Assembly (NCBI RefSeq): GCF_900102025.1
Contig: NZ_FNAU01000012.1
Location: 1 to 64,000, forward strand
Direction of reading: 5' to 3'
Length of the DNA stretch: 64,000 nucleotides
DNA from: Actinobaculum suis
GTDB lineage: Bacteria > Actinomycetota > Actinomycetes > Actinomycetales > Actinomycetaceae
Shown: positions 9,141 to 17,706 of the stretch, piece by piece
Position numbering within the stretch: position 1 is the first letter of the stretch
Layout: every line of letters begins with the position of its first letter
The notes under the pieces: model-generated
The model's input: the letters and a program-made list of their open reading frames with translations, nothing else
The model's database searches: none
Told to the model about the DNA's origin: nothing
Position numbers and translations under genes: made by a program

Positions 9141-9385
9141 CGCAAGTGCGCTCCGAACCTGCGCTTAGCCAAGCGCAGCGGTGCAGTTGCGCGCCAGGAA
9201 TCAGAATTGCGCAAGGTTGCCAACTGTTCCCACGCATTGTCAAGTAGTCGCTCGGACCGGCGCAGACGCGCTTCCACTTCCTCCCGGGCCAACCGCTCCT
9301 GGGCTAATTGACCTTGCGTAGCTCTCAGCGCGGCGCGTAACTGCCTTAGCTCTTCGCTAGCGTTTTGTGCGTCCTTATCGGTCAC
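9137..9385 (-). CDS. Small coiled-coil protein coupled to the polysaccharide export operon
   Basis: An 82-residue protein, nearly all predicted coiled coil (about residues 8-55: EELRQLRAAL, LAQERLAREEVEARL), ending with NSDSWRATAPLRLAKRR. That SWR.TAPLR ending is commonly seen at the C-terminal edge of coiled coils attached to glycosyltransferases, here as a free-standing small protein. GTG at 9385 has AAAGGAG 5 nt upstream. A GTG at 9391 would touch the binding site. It overlaps wzt by 11 bases and the RgpF-like gene by 4. A scaffold or chain-length role is an inference only. Confidence 0.7.
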   Translation of the reverse strand: MTDKDAQNASEELRQLRAALRATQGQLAQERLAREEVEARLRRSERLLDNAWEQLATLRNSDSWRATAPLRLAKRRFGAHLR

Positions 9386-10673
9386 AGTCACTCCTTTGCG
9401 TAGATATTTCTATCGGGGACCCTGCTGCACTACTCCATTGCCCTGGTGGCATCAGTATCACACCGGGCTGTTCAGATACCGAATCCGCGCGGACGGTGAG
9501 CTGAATTTGCCTATCTGAATAGTCAAAAATATGCCCATCTCGCACCAGGGATACCGTTAGCCAAAGAACCCCGGGTTCATAAATTACGTGATCCATACGA
9601 TAGTCTACGAAGGTTTCGCCAACTTCGAAATCATACAAATTACCCGCCACGCGCGAATTGGGCCCCGCAATTGTTACTCCATTCGCAACCGCAAAACCCA
9701 GGCCAACTTCCACACGGTACCGGGTTTCTACAGCACGCACATGGATTCGCAACGTTGCCGGCTCGCCCGATTTCAAGAAAGGCATGGGATTACCGGCATC
9801 ATCAATAATTTCCACACCAGTTACGCGAAGTTCCCCACTTCCCTGGTTCATCTTGAACTCATCATCACCGATTTCCTGGTTCTGCCGAATGCGTGCCTCT
9901 GCCTCCTTCGCGTTAACAGCAGAGACATAGGCGGAAATGGTCTCATCAGCAGATCCGATTTTTCGGACTTTTCCGTGTTCGAGCCAAACTACTTCGTCGC
10001 ACATTTCTTTCGCTAAAGAAAGCGAATGCGTAACCAAGGCGATAGTGGTGCCTGCTTCCCGCAATTCCCGCATATGTTCAAAACATTTGCGCTGGAATTC
10101 TTCATCACCCACGGCAATGATCTCATCCACCGCCAAAATTGTGGGCTGTATAGCTACTGCTACCGCAAAACCCAACCGGACCGTCATGCCGGAGGAATAC
10201 ACCTTTACGGGTTCATCGATAAATCGTCCGATATCAGCAAAATCGATGATCCAGTCCATTGTGTCTTCGATTTGCTTTTTGCTGCGGCCCAGGATTGCCC
10301 CGTTGAGATAAATATTCTCCCGCCCGGTAAGTTCACCGTGGAATCCAGCGCCTAGCTCCAAGAGACCGTCCACTTTGTCTTCCACAAGAACTTTTCCCGA
10401 GGTAGGCCGATAAACTCCCGCCAAAATTTTTAGCATGGTGGATTTACCGGAGCCATTGTGGCCAATGAGCCCAAAAGTGGTGCCCTTCTTAATCTTGAAG
10501 GAAACGTCATCTAGCGCGCGGAATTCGTGGACGTGCTTGGAGCGCCCCTTCACGAAACGTTCTTTGAACGTATCGCGGCGATCCGATTGCATGCGGAAAC
10601 TTTTCGTCACGTTTTCGACGACGATCGCATATTCCGAATCGTGCTCGGAACCTTGGTTTCCCTGTGTTTGCAT
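9375..10673 (-). CDS. wzt: Polysaccharide ABC exporter ATPase, Wzt-type
   Basis: A 432-residue ATPase energising export of an undecaprenyl-linked polysaccharide. The nucleotide-binding domain (about 15-255) has Walker A GHNGSGKST at 71-79, the signature YSSGMTVRLGF typical of the TagH/Wzt branch, and Walker B ILAVDEIIAVGDEEF. Residues of about 300-415 form the extra C-terminal beta domain that binds the terminated glycan in Wzt proteins (for example ELRVTGVEIIDDAG). The ATG at 10673 lies 2 nt after the permease stop. An upstream in-frame extension of 32 codons would overlap the permease and lacks support. Confidence 0.92.
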   Translation of the reverse strand: MQTQGNQGSEHDSEYAIVVENVTKSFRMQSDRRDTFKERFVKGRSKHVHEFRALDDVSFKIKKGTTFGLIGHNGSGKSTMLKILAGVYRPTSGKVLVEDKVDGLLELGAGFHGELTGRENIYLNGAILGRSKKQIEDTMDWIIDFADIGRFIDEPVKVYSSGMTVRLGFAVAVAIQPTILAVDEIIAVGDEEFQRKCFEHMRELREAGTTIALVTHSLSLAKEMCDEVVWLEHGKVRKIGSADETISAYVSAVNAKEAEARIRQNQEIGDDEFKMNQGSGELRVTGVEIIDDAGNPMPFLKSGEPATLRIHVRAVETRYRVEVGLGFAVANGVTIAGPNSRVAGNLYDFEVGETFVDYRMDHVIYEPGVLWLTVSLVRDGHIFDYSDRQIQLTVRADSVSEQPGVILMPPGQWSSAAGSPIEISTQRSDCDR

Positions 10674-10675
10674 CT

Positions 10676-11506
10676 TTAGATCCGTTCTCCCAAGTCCGCT
10701 CCCCATTTCCTGTATACCCAGGCGCCAAGGAGCGCCGCGAGTGCGGTCCAAGCCAGGCAGGCTAACCATTCTTCCCAGGTGCCGGCTCGCAGATCATAGG
10801 TAAGGGCCCGGAAGAGATTGATAAATTCAGCCATTGGGGAAGATTCGATGATCCAGCGCAACGGAATACCGTGCCAACTCTCCGGGACAATCGTGGAGGT
10901 ATAAATAATCGGTGTGGCATAGAAAGCCAGTTGCAGGAACACTCCAACCAGATGGGCTAGATCGCGCACGTAAATATTCCAAATAGCGATGGCGGTAGCC
11001 ACTCCCCAGGTGAAGATCACTAGTAACCCGAGCGCGAAAGGAATGAGGAGCCAAGTCCACGAAATGTTGCCTAGCAGCAACATAACTGCCAGGTAGATAC
11101 CCACTTCAATAAGGGACTGTACGCCGATAGCAAAGCCGGCACCGAGCACCGGCGCGTAAGCGGGGAAGTACACCTTTTGCAGGAGACCTCCAGAGGAAAG
11201 GAGGCCGTTAATGCCAGCGTTCACAGAGTTTTGGAAAAATCCCCATACGGTAAGCCCGGCAAAAAGCCAGACCGCGAAGATCCCAATGCCTTCGTGCCGG
11301 GAAGCTATCCCGGGCGGAACCATGCGGAAAAGCCCGCCGAAGATAAGGGTGTAGATCGCTAGGGTGGCCATGGGCACCACGAGCGACCAAATCCAGCCCA
11401 ATGCGGTACCGCTGAATTTTGCTTTCAGATCACGCTGCCCGAATGCAGTTATTAGCGTCCGGATCTGAGACAATGATCGATTTTGCCGGACGTTGGTTTT
11501 GGCCAA
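10676..11506 (-). CDS. wzm: Polysaccharide ABC exporter permease, Wzm/TagG-type
   Basis: A 276-residue ABC-2 permease with six hydrophobic segments. The amphipathic N-terminus RDLKAKFSGTALGWIWSLV is characteristic of the Wzm/TagG family, and the helix FYATPIIYTSTIVP is the typical fourth or fifth helix. It pairs with the ATPase directly downstream to move a finished polysaccharide across the membrane. The start is TTG at 11506, preceded by GGGAGGT 7-8 nt upstream. It is the first gene of the minus-strand operon reaching 6208 and is transcribed divergently from rmlC. Confidence 0.92.
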   Translation of the reverse strand: MAKTNVRQNRSLSQIRTLITAFGQRDLKAKFSGTALGWIWSLVVPMATLAIYTLIFGGLFRMVPPGIASRHEGIGIFAVWLFAGLTVWGFFQNSVNAGINGLLSSGGLLQKVYFPAYAPVLGAGFAIGVQSLIEVGIYLAVMLLLGNISWTWLLIPFALGLLVIFTWGVATAIAIWNIYVRDLAHLVGVFLQLAFYATPIIYTSTIVPESWHGIPLRWIIESSPMAEFINLFRALTYDLRAGTWEEWLACLAWTALAALLGAWVYRKWGADLGERI

Positions 11507-11709
11507 ATTCCGGACCTCCCGCCTACGTCACATGAGTGAACCTGGCTTCTCCGGGTCCACTTTTTCCTCACTCAATCTAAGCGGAAAGTCTACTCTATGC
11601 ATCTCTTTTGTACCGGGTGACGTACCATATGCTTCGAGATCATAGATTGCTGATACTTGCTCGGCTTGCGTGGCCGGGGCGGTATCGCATATAGAAAGGC
11701 GTGCTCAAC
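11507..11709. promoter_or_regulatory. Divergent promoter region wzm / rmlC
   Basis: This 203-base gap must hold promoters for both the leftward wzm-wzt operon and the rightward rmlC-glycosyltransferase pair. AT-rich blocks are present near 11580-11660, but I could not define a -35/-10 pair with confidence. GAAAGG at 11694-11699 is the ribosome binding site for rmlC. Confidence 0.45.
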
Positions 11710-12327
11710 ATGGAAATCCAGGAACTTAAAATCGAGGGTGCGTGGGAAATTACTACCAAGCATTTCCCCGATGAACGTGGAATCTTCTTCGAAGCTTATA
11801 AGTCGAGCCTTTTTGCGGAAAAGGTGGGCCATAAGCTCGATCTGCGCCAGGCGAATATTTCAGTTTCTAAGGCGGGAACCGTGCGCGGTATCCATTTTGC
11901 GGAGATCCCGCCTTCGCAGGCCAAATATGTAGTGTGCCCGCGCGGCGCCGTGCTGGATTTTGTGGTGGATATCCGAGTGGGCTCCCCCACCTTCGGGCAG
12001 TGGGATTCGGTGCTTTTGGATGATGAGAGCCGGAAGGCGATCTACATTTCCGAAGGTTTGGGCCATTGCTTCGTGGCGCTCGAAGATAATTCCACGGTGC
12101 TTTACATGTGTTCGGCCGAATACGCGCCCGGCCGCGAACACGGCATCAACCCGCGGTGCCAAGAAATTGGTTTGGAATACCCCGAGACCGGCCGCAACGG
12201 CGAGAAACTCGAGCTGCTGCTTTCGGAGAAAGACACCGCCGCCCCCGGCCTTAGTGAAGCCCAGGCACAAGGTCTTCTCCCCACCTACGCCGATTACCAA
12301 AAGTTCCAGGCAGGTTTGCGCGCCTAG
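11710..12327 (+). CDS. rmlC: dTDP-4-dehydrorhamnose 3,5-epimerase
   Basis: A 205-residue cupin enzyme that epimerises dTDP-4-keto-6-deoxyglucose at C3 and C5. FPDERGIFFEAY, QANISVSKAGTVRGIHF (catalytic histidine within RGIH) and AKYVVCPRGAVLDFVVDIR are family hallmarks, as is the late GLGHCFVALED block. ATG at 11710 is preceded by GAAAGG (11694-11699). The in-frame GTG at 11701 is too close to it. The next gene, a glycosyltransferase, starts on the last base of the stop codon, which indicates an operon. Confidence 0.93.
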   Translation: MEIQELKIEGAWEITTKHFPDERGIFFEAYKSSLFAEKVGHKLDLRQANISVSKAGTVRGIHFAEIPPSQAKYVVCPRGAVLDFVVDIRVGSPTFGQWDSVLLDDESRKAIYISEGLGHCFVALEDNSTVLYMCSAEYAPGREHGINPRCQEIGLEYPETGRNGEKLELLLSEKDTAAPGLSEAQAQGLLPTYADYQKFQAGLRA

Positions 12328-13316
12328 TGGGAACACAGTTTGCAGATCGGGAAGTTACCCACCCGGAAGCCGCAGGGCAGGAAGTTACAGACCAAGACGT
12401 CGCAGGGCGGGAAACGCCGCGGGTGGTAGCAGTAGTCGTTACGTACAACCCGCCGGCGCTTTCTGCCTTATTGGAAGCGCTGAGCGCACAGGTAGCGGCC
12501 GTCGTCGTGGTCGATAACGGCTCTGCTAGTGCCACTGTGCGCGAACTTTCGGCACTCTGCGCGCGCGCCGGCGCTGATTTTCTGGCCACCGGTACCAATC
12601 TGGGGATAGCAGCCGCACAGAACTTAGGTATTTCCCGGGCCCGCGAGCTCGAAGCCACCCATATTTTGCTTTCCGATCACGATTCTGTGCCGGCGCCCGA
12701 TATGGTTTCGCTTTTATTGGCCGGCTTGGAGACCGATCCGCGGATCGGGGCAGCCGGCCCGCTTCCCGCAGAAGATCGCGCGGGGGCCGACCAGTTGGTA
12801 TATGTAGCGCGCCGCTGGGCGCCTAAGCGCGCCTACCCGGAAGAGCTGGCGCAAGAGATTTTAGACGTGGCATTTCTGGTTGCTTCCGGATGCCTTATCC
12901 GCGTGGAGTGTTTAGACGACGTCGGTGATATGAACACCGCGATGTTTATCGACCATGTGGACCTGGAATGGGGTTTGCGGGCCCATGCCCGCAAATGGCG
13001 ATTGATCTGCGTGCCGGCCGCGCATTTGCACCACTCCCTTGGCGATGAAGTGGTGATGCTTCCCGGCCGGGCACAACCCGTACACGTGCACTCCCCCATG
13101 CGCAATTACTACATTGTGCGTAACACTCTTGATTTGGTGCGGCACGGCCGGGCCCTAATGCCCACCCGGTGGCGGATTCGTTACACCTGGTGGGCAGGCA
13201 AATATGTGGCCTTCAATGGTTTCCTCATTGATCGGGGCTCGGAAAGGCGCCGTGAACTATTCGCCGGTATCCGCGACGCCGTGCGCGGGCGGCGTGGCCG
13301 ACGCGGTATCAGTTAG
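12327..13316 (+). CDS. GT2 rhamnosyltransferase-like enzyme
   Basis: A 329-residue GT-A glycosyltransferase. VVAVVVTYNPP opens the nucleotide-binding half, VVVVDNGS follows, and ILLSDHDSVPAPDM sits where RfbF/WbbL-type rhamnosyltransferases have their aspartate motif (usually DQDS). FIDHVDLEWGLRAHARKW is the typical acceptor-side block. The N-terminus contains an imperfect 30-base tandem repeat (REVTHPEAAG / QEVTDQDVAG). The start GTG overlaps the rmlC TAG by one base. The last 60 bases overlap the converging gene at 13257-14357. A rhamnosyl donor is inferred from its coupling to rmlC. Confidence 0.85.
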   Translation: MGTQFADREVTHPEAAGQEVTDQDVAGRETPRVVAVVVTYNPPALSALLEALSAQVAAVVVVDNGSASATVRELSALCARAGADFLATGTNLGIAAAQNLGISRARELEATHILLSDHDSVPAPDMVSLLLAGLETDPRIGAAGPLPAEDRAGADQLVYVARRWAPKRAYPEELAQEILDVAFLVASGCLIRVECLDDVGDMNTAMFIDHVDLEWGLRAHARKWRLICVPAAHLHHSLGDEVVMLPGRAQPVHVHSPMRNYYIVRNTLDLVRHGRALMPTRWRIRYTWWAGKYVAFNGFLIDRGSERRRELFAGIRDAVRGRRGRRGIS

Positions 13317-14357
13317 CGCCGGCTCGCTGCGTTTTTGCGGTGCCGGCTCGCTGCCTTGTTGGGGTGCCGGCTCGCTGCGTTTTTGCGGTGCCGGCTCGTG
13401 GCGTTGTTGGGGTGCCGGCGGGCCGTACAGCAGCTCCTTGGTTCGTTCCAAGTTGTCTTCTATGAGAGTGCGGTTGGTTTTCTGCAGATCCGCAACGATC
13501 AGAATCGTTACCGAAATGATCGAGGCCACGAGCATCGCCGAGCCGAAAATTAGAGATTGGATATGCCCCGCGCCATAACCCATCAAGTAGAAAACCAGGA
13601 AGCGGATGAAGGGAATGAGCCCAATGATTCCCGTTAGTATGGCAGTAAGTCCCAAGGGCACATGGGGTTTAAACATCAGGTAGGAACGAATAATCGCCCA
13701 CCCGGATTTAAACATGTGTTGCCAAATGTTTTTGAAGAGACGCGATTCGCGCGTCTTCGGGTTTGTGGTAATCGGGATGGAAGCAATTCGCAGCTGCTTA
13801 TTTCCTGCTTGGATAATTGTTTCCATGCAGTAGGAGAATTGCGTGATCACGTTCAGACGGTAGAGAGCAAGCCGCGAATACGCCCGGAAGCCCGAGGCGG
13901 CATCCGGTAGCTTCGTGCCGGCGGCGCGGTTTACTACGGCAGATCCAAAGGCCTGCATCTTCCGTTTGAACCAGGAGAATTCTTTGATCGTGGCGGTCTG
14001 CCTATCCCCGATCGCAATATCGGCTTCTCCACGCACCAGTGGTTCCACGAGGCGAATGATCTCTGATTGTGGATACTGGTTATCGCCGTCGGTATTCACC
14101 ACGATATCGGCACCGTGTGCTAAAGCGTAATCGGTACCGTCCCGGAAAGAACGTGCTAACCCTTGGTTGCCGGCGTGGTGCACAAAATGTTTCACCCCGT
14201 GTGCTTTGGCTACCTCGACCGTGCGGTCGGTGGAGCCGTCGTTGATAACCAAGATTTCTACTTCGGAAACACCAGGGATTTCCCGCGGGATTGAATCAAT
14301 CACCGTCCCGAGGGTCGCTTCTTCGTTCAGGCACGGGATCTGCACGAATACCTTCAC
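13257..14357 (-). CDS. Polyprenyl-phosphate glycosyltransferase, GtrB/CsbB-like
   Basis: A 366-residue GT2 enzyme. IPCLNEEATLGTVI, ILVINDGSTDRT, NTDGDNQYP (DXD region) and a C-terminal pair of membrane helices (about 233-300) match DPMS/GtrB/CsbB proteins, which load a sugar onto polyprenyl phosphate. The tail consists of four 8-residue units (PAPQQRHE, PAPQKRSE, PAPQQGSE, PAPQKRSE) encoded by 24-base tandem repeats, then 20 residues overlapping the opposite glycosyltransferase gene. Its GTG start overlaps the stop of the YfhO-like gene by 4 bases, so the pair is translationally coupled. The coupling suggests that the YfhO-like protein uses its product. Confidence 0.88.
   Translation of the reverse strand: MKVFVQIPCLNEEATLGTVIDSIPREIPGVSEVEILVINDGSTDRTVEVAKAHGVKHFVHHAGNQGLARSFRDGTDYALAHGADIVVNTDGDNQYPQSEIIRLVEPLVRGEADIAIGDRQTATIKEFSWFKRKMQAFGSAVVNRAAGTKLPDAASGFRAYSRLALYRLNVITQFSYCMETIIQAGNKQLRIASIPITTNPKTRESRLFKNIWQHMFKSGWAIIRSYLMFKPHVPLGLTAILTGIIGLIPFIRFLVFYLMGYGAGHIQSLIFGSAMLVASIISVTILIVADLQKTNRTLIEDNLERTKELLYGPPAPQQRHEPAPQKRSEPAPQQGSEPAPQKRSEPALTDTASATPPAHGVADTGE
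13317..13432. repeat. 24-bp tandem repeat inside the GtrB-like gene
   Basis: On the plus strand GTGCCGGCTCGCTGCGTTTT and close variants recur every 24 bases, four to five times. The period is a multiple of three, so the reading frame of the GtrB-like C-terminus is kept. Confidence 0.8.
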
Positions 14358-17260
14358 TTATTTTTACCTTTCCGCTTACTGATCGCCGCTCCGCCAAGGA
14401 TACCGAGGGTTCCGAGGAGGCAAAGCAGGGAAACCCACTTGCCCTTTTCGAAGTATGGATTCCGATATTTCAAAGTAATAACGTGTTCGCCCGCATCTGG
14501 AACAAAAACTGCTCCCGCGAAATACTCTGCCGGCACAATTTCTGTGCTCTGCCCATCAAGGCTAGCCTGCCACCCCTTGTGCCGCAGATTTTCAGCTACT
14601 ACTACCCAGCCCGGGCCATCGGAGCGCACCGTAATATAGGTATCATCCGGGTTCGGTGTATCAATATTAGTAATTTCCCCGGTACCTAAAGGTTCCGCAC
14701 GTACGACATCGGGAGATTCCAAAATCACCGCTTCTCCGGGCGTTTCCGGATCGTCCATAATGTCTAACCGCTCCTGCGGATCTGTGGCTACGATTTGCTC
14801 ATCTGCCCAGCGGATGCGATGGAGTACCCCCGGCCGCTCAAAAATAAACGTGCCGTCATAGAAAGCAAGTTCCATCCCCAGCTCTTCCATGAAGCTAAGC
14901 GGCTTGCTGACGAGATTTCCTGTCTCATTTACGCCCACGGTAGCCTGCGCATCGGTATCTTCAAGACTGAGCTGAGCTTGCCACATTTGATCTTCCGGGA
15001 TCGCAGTTCCATCAATCGGTAACACCATCGGATCGATCATGCCGTCCAAGGGAATGCGGCTTTCTGCTAGGAGGTTGCCCTCCAAGTCTGTAATCTGCAG
15101 GTGCGAAATACCGTTATTTTGCCTCAATCCTTCATCGCCAAAGGAACGAATTAGTAGGGCATCCAACGGCCCTTGCTGAATTTCGCTCGTAACAGTATCA
15201 CCACCGGAGCTGAGTGCATACGATACCACTGGCTCCATATCCTCTACTGCATCGGAAACGCTCAACGATAGGTCTTCCGGGCCCGTCACAAAGTAGCGTG
15301 CGGCCAATCTGTCGTAGATTCCATGCTCCGCAGCCCCGCGCAGTCCCTTCCAGCTCGTCATCGAATAAGTAGCTGAGAGTCTTCCATCTGGATCAATTCT
15401 TTCCAGCATTTCCACATATCTCGGATCCGTAAACTTGTGCCCATTCATGCTTCGTAGGTTGTATGCATCTTGCGATCCTGTAAGCATTGCTATAGATACG
15501 GGCGCAAATCGATCCTGCCCCAAATTAGCTGCCAGAAAGTCGTGTGTTGCGGTAGGAGGGTAGAAACTTTCCGTACTGGACTGCGGCCACCACGTGCGGG
15601 CGGTCGCGGTAGCCGGGCCGGCAACTAGCCCGCCGCAAGCTGCAAGGGCCAGCGCCCGGGTGCGTTCTTCTTTGGAGGTCACGCACAACGCAATAATTAC
15701 CAGCACCGCCAGTAAAGTACCTACCACATACCCCATGGTCACTCCGTGCTGAATGACTTGGGAGGGGTAGTCTTCTGCAAGCTTTTCCAGCGCCAGATTC
15801 TCACTATCGCGCAACTGGTAGCCGCAATATACGATCACCGCTCCGGCGAAAATCGTGCGGATCCTCGGGTACCAACGCTGTTGCAAGCGGTCGCGCGCCT
15901 CATTCCAGCGAGGCGCGCCTCCATAGAGCGTGTGCGCACCTATCGCGGCCAGCACAACGAATGCCAGGTCCATGACTACCCGTACGCGGCCCAGGAAAGA
16001 GCTAGCCAAGAAAGGCATCTTGAGAAGCCAATGAGTCACGATGTCCTCACCGTATAGTCCGGTAAGGAGAAGAACCGCTACTATCGCAAAATAGCTTGCG
16101 ATACCGCGCTTTGCCGTATATGCAAATAAAACTCCGATTGCGGCTAAAACCAAGGTTGTGGCACCTATGTAAGACAGGCCTTCCACCCAATGTGTAGGCC
16201 ATTTAGCCAAATCAAAATCAACTCCGAAGATAGACGGATCCAGGGCGGTAGCTAAATCCTCTTTCGGCAATGGGCCGCTGCCTCGCTGCCGTGTTTCAAA
16301 ATCAACGTAGGTTCTCGAGAAATCTAGGAACGGGAGCATTTGTATAGCGGAAAGGCCCAGGCCTAGCATGCCCCCGAGGAGGCCGCGGGCAAGCGTACGG
16401 AGAGCTTCGCGTATCCCCTGCCATTCGGTAACAAAACGTAGAAGGAAAAACCCGCCGGCAAGGTATAACCCGTAAATCGCCACCGCGGGGAACCCGCCCA
16501 GCAGTAGCGAAGCTAGCACCAGCCCGAACCAGGCACTAGTTGTCCACTTTCTGCGGCTCACCAGCGCTTCTGCGCTCCATAGCAAGAGGGGCAGCATGGC
16601 CGCTACCCGGGTTTGCGGCCACCCCGTCCAAGCGAGCATGAATCCCGAGCTCATGTACATGAGGGTGGCCAATGGTACCGTGAAATTAGCGAATTTCCAT
16701 CGGCGCCGGAGCAACAGGAAGAATCCGAGCGCTACCGCTATCGTTTCGCATATTTTTACGCCTGCCGGAGCGTAGGCGGCGGGCATAATCCACCAGGGTA
16801 AGGAGAGTGGGGAAAGAAGCGCCACATTGGGCACCGCGCCACCTTCGGTACCTCCAACTTGGTTGGGATTCCACTGCGGATAGTGCCCAGCGCGCGCGGA
16901 CTCAGTAATGAAAATGGATTCAGGAAGAACACTATCGTATACATCCCATTGCCCGCTATTTGGGATCTGATCCTTTTCAGATTCGAGCGTCCACCGCCAC
17001 GGGTCTGCCATTTGCAGGAGGCCCGTTGGCCCAAAAACCTTGCTAGAAGTCATCCCCGGCAAAACCGTGACCGCCAAAAATCCGAAAAGGAAGAGCCAGA
17101 GCACCGTGCTGGCAATACCATCTGCGGATCGGAAAAAATCGCAAATCCGGCCCCAGCGCGTGCGCGTAGGAGTGCCTACCGGTACTTCGAAAGCAACCGG
17201 GGTCCCCGCGTTCAATACTTCCTCCTGCGGAAGGTTCCCGGCAGTGTCTACGCGCGGCAT
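14354..17260 (-). CDS. YfhO-family polytopic membrane glycosyltransferase-like protein
   Basis: A 968-residue protein with about a dozen membrane helices in the first two-thirds, a large exported domain after roughly residue 540 and a final helix near the C-terminus (LLCLLGTLGILGGAAISKRKGKNK in two parts). Early features GLLQMADPWRW and HYPQWNPNQVGGTEG match YfhO family sequences. In Bacillus and Listeria, YfhO/GtlB proteins transfer sugars from a polyprenyl-phosphate donor to lipoteichoic acid outside the cell. Here the acceptor is unknown. ATG at 17260 follows AAAGGAGTGAGGGA. The gene overlaps the GtrB-like gene by 4 bases, which supports a donor-transferase pair. Confidence 0.85.
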   Translation of the reverse strand: MPRVDTAGNLPQEEVLNAGTPVAFEVPVGTPTRTRWGRICDFFRSADGIASTVLWLFLFGFLAVTVLPGMTSSKVFGPTGLLQMADPWRWTLESEKDQIPNSGQWDVYDSVLPESIFITESARAGHYPQWNPNQVGGTEGGAVPNVALLSPLSLPWWIMPAAYAPAGVKICETIAVALGFFLLLRRRWKFANFTVPLATLMYMSSGFMLAWTGWPQTRVAAMLPLLLWSAEALVSRRKWTTSAWFGLVLASLLLGGFPAVAIYGLYLAGGFFLLRFVTEWQGIREALRTLARGLLGGMLGLGLSAIQMLPFLDFSRTYVDFETRQRGSGPLPKEDLATALDPSIFGVDFDLAKWPTHWVEGLSYIGATTLVLAAIGVLFAYTAKRGIASYFAIVAVLLLTGLYGEDIVTHWLLKMPFLASSFLGRVRVVMDLAFVVLAAIGAHTLYGGAPRWNEARDRLQQRWYPRIRTIFAGAVIVYCGYQLRDSENLALEKLAEDYPSQVIQHGVTMGYVVGTLLAVLVIIALCVTSKEERTRALALAACGGLVAGPATATARTWWPQSSTESFYPPTATHDFLAANLGQDRFAPVSIAMLTGSQDAYNLRSMNGHKFTDPRYVEMLERIDPDGRLSATYSMTSWKGLRGAAEHGIYDRLAARYFVTGPEDLSLSVSDAVEDMEPVVSYALSSGGDTVTSEIQQGPLDALLIRSFGDEGLRQNNGISHLQITDLEGNLLAESRIPLDGMIDPMVLPIDGTAIPEDQMWQAQLSLEDTDAQATVGVNETGNLVSKPLSFMEELGMELAFYDGTFIFERPGVLHRIRWADEQIVATDPQERLDIMDDPETPGEAVILESPDVVRAEPLGTGEITNIDTPNPDDTYITVRSDGPGWVVVAENLRHKGWQASLDGQSTEIVPAEYFAGAVFVPDAGEHVITLKYRNPYFEKGKWVSLLCLLGTLGILGGAAISKRKGKNK

Positions 17261-17706
17261 ACGCTTCCCTCACTCCTTTTCTCGTGTTACTCGCACCACC
17301 GGCCCACAGTACGAAACTTGGGCGGCATTTGGCGCAATGAGCACGCCGGCAGAAATTCCGGCTTTCTAAATCGCGCGGTTGAATCAGCAGTGGATAGCTT
17401 TCGAGTAGAACCCCACAGCCTTACTATCCTCCACGTGATACACCCATTCCCAGTACAGTACTCGGTGCGCAAAGGCCCTGCACTAGGCAGCTTTCCGGTG
17501 CCTTTCCGGTGCCTTTCCGGTGCCCGCCTCCACACCTCATTGCGCGGCGTGAATGTATGCGTGTTTTGGTTTTCAGTTTCGTTAGGATTTTGCAGACTCT
17601 ACGAATCGTCTGGATTTCACAGAGCCTCCGGAGTGCTCCCGCCTCCGAATTATTGCCTTCGGAACACTTTAGCTTCTCCTCGCTAGTTTTGCAGTACGCA
17701 TTCGCT
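17261..17706. other. 446-base gap with promoter region of the YfhO-GtrB operon and an 11-bp triplet
   Basis: No gene is supported here. CCTTTCCGGTG is repeated three times in tandem (17490-17522). Short open frames on both strands lack binding sites and recognisable sequence. The right half near 17640-17706 lies just downstream of the DUF2142 gene, with no clear hairpin. Confidence 0.55.

Noticed and set aside
9375-10769. Longer start for wzt overlapping the permease by 94 bases
   Set aside because: The extension is a frame-shifted translation of the permease end. ATG at 10673 directly follows the permease stop.
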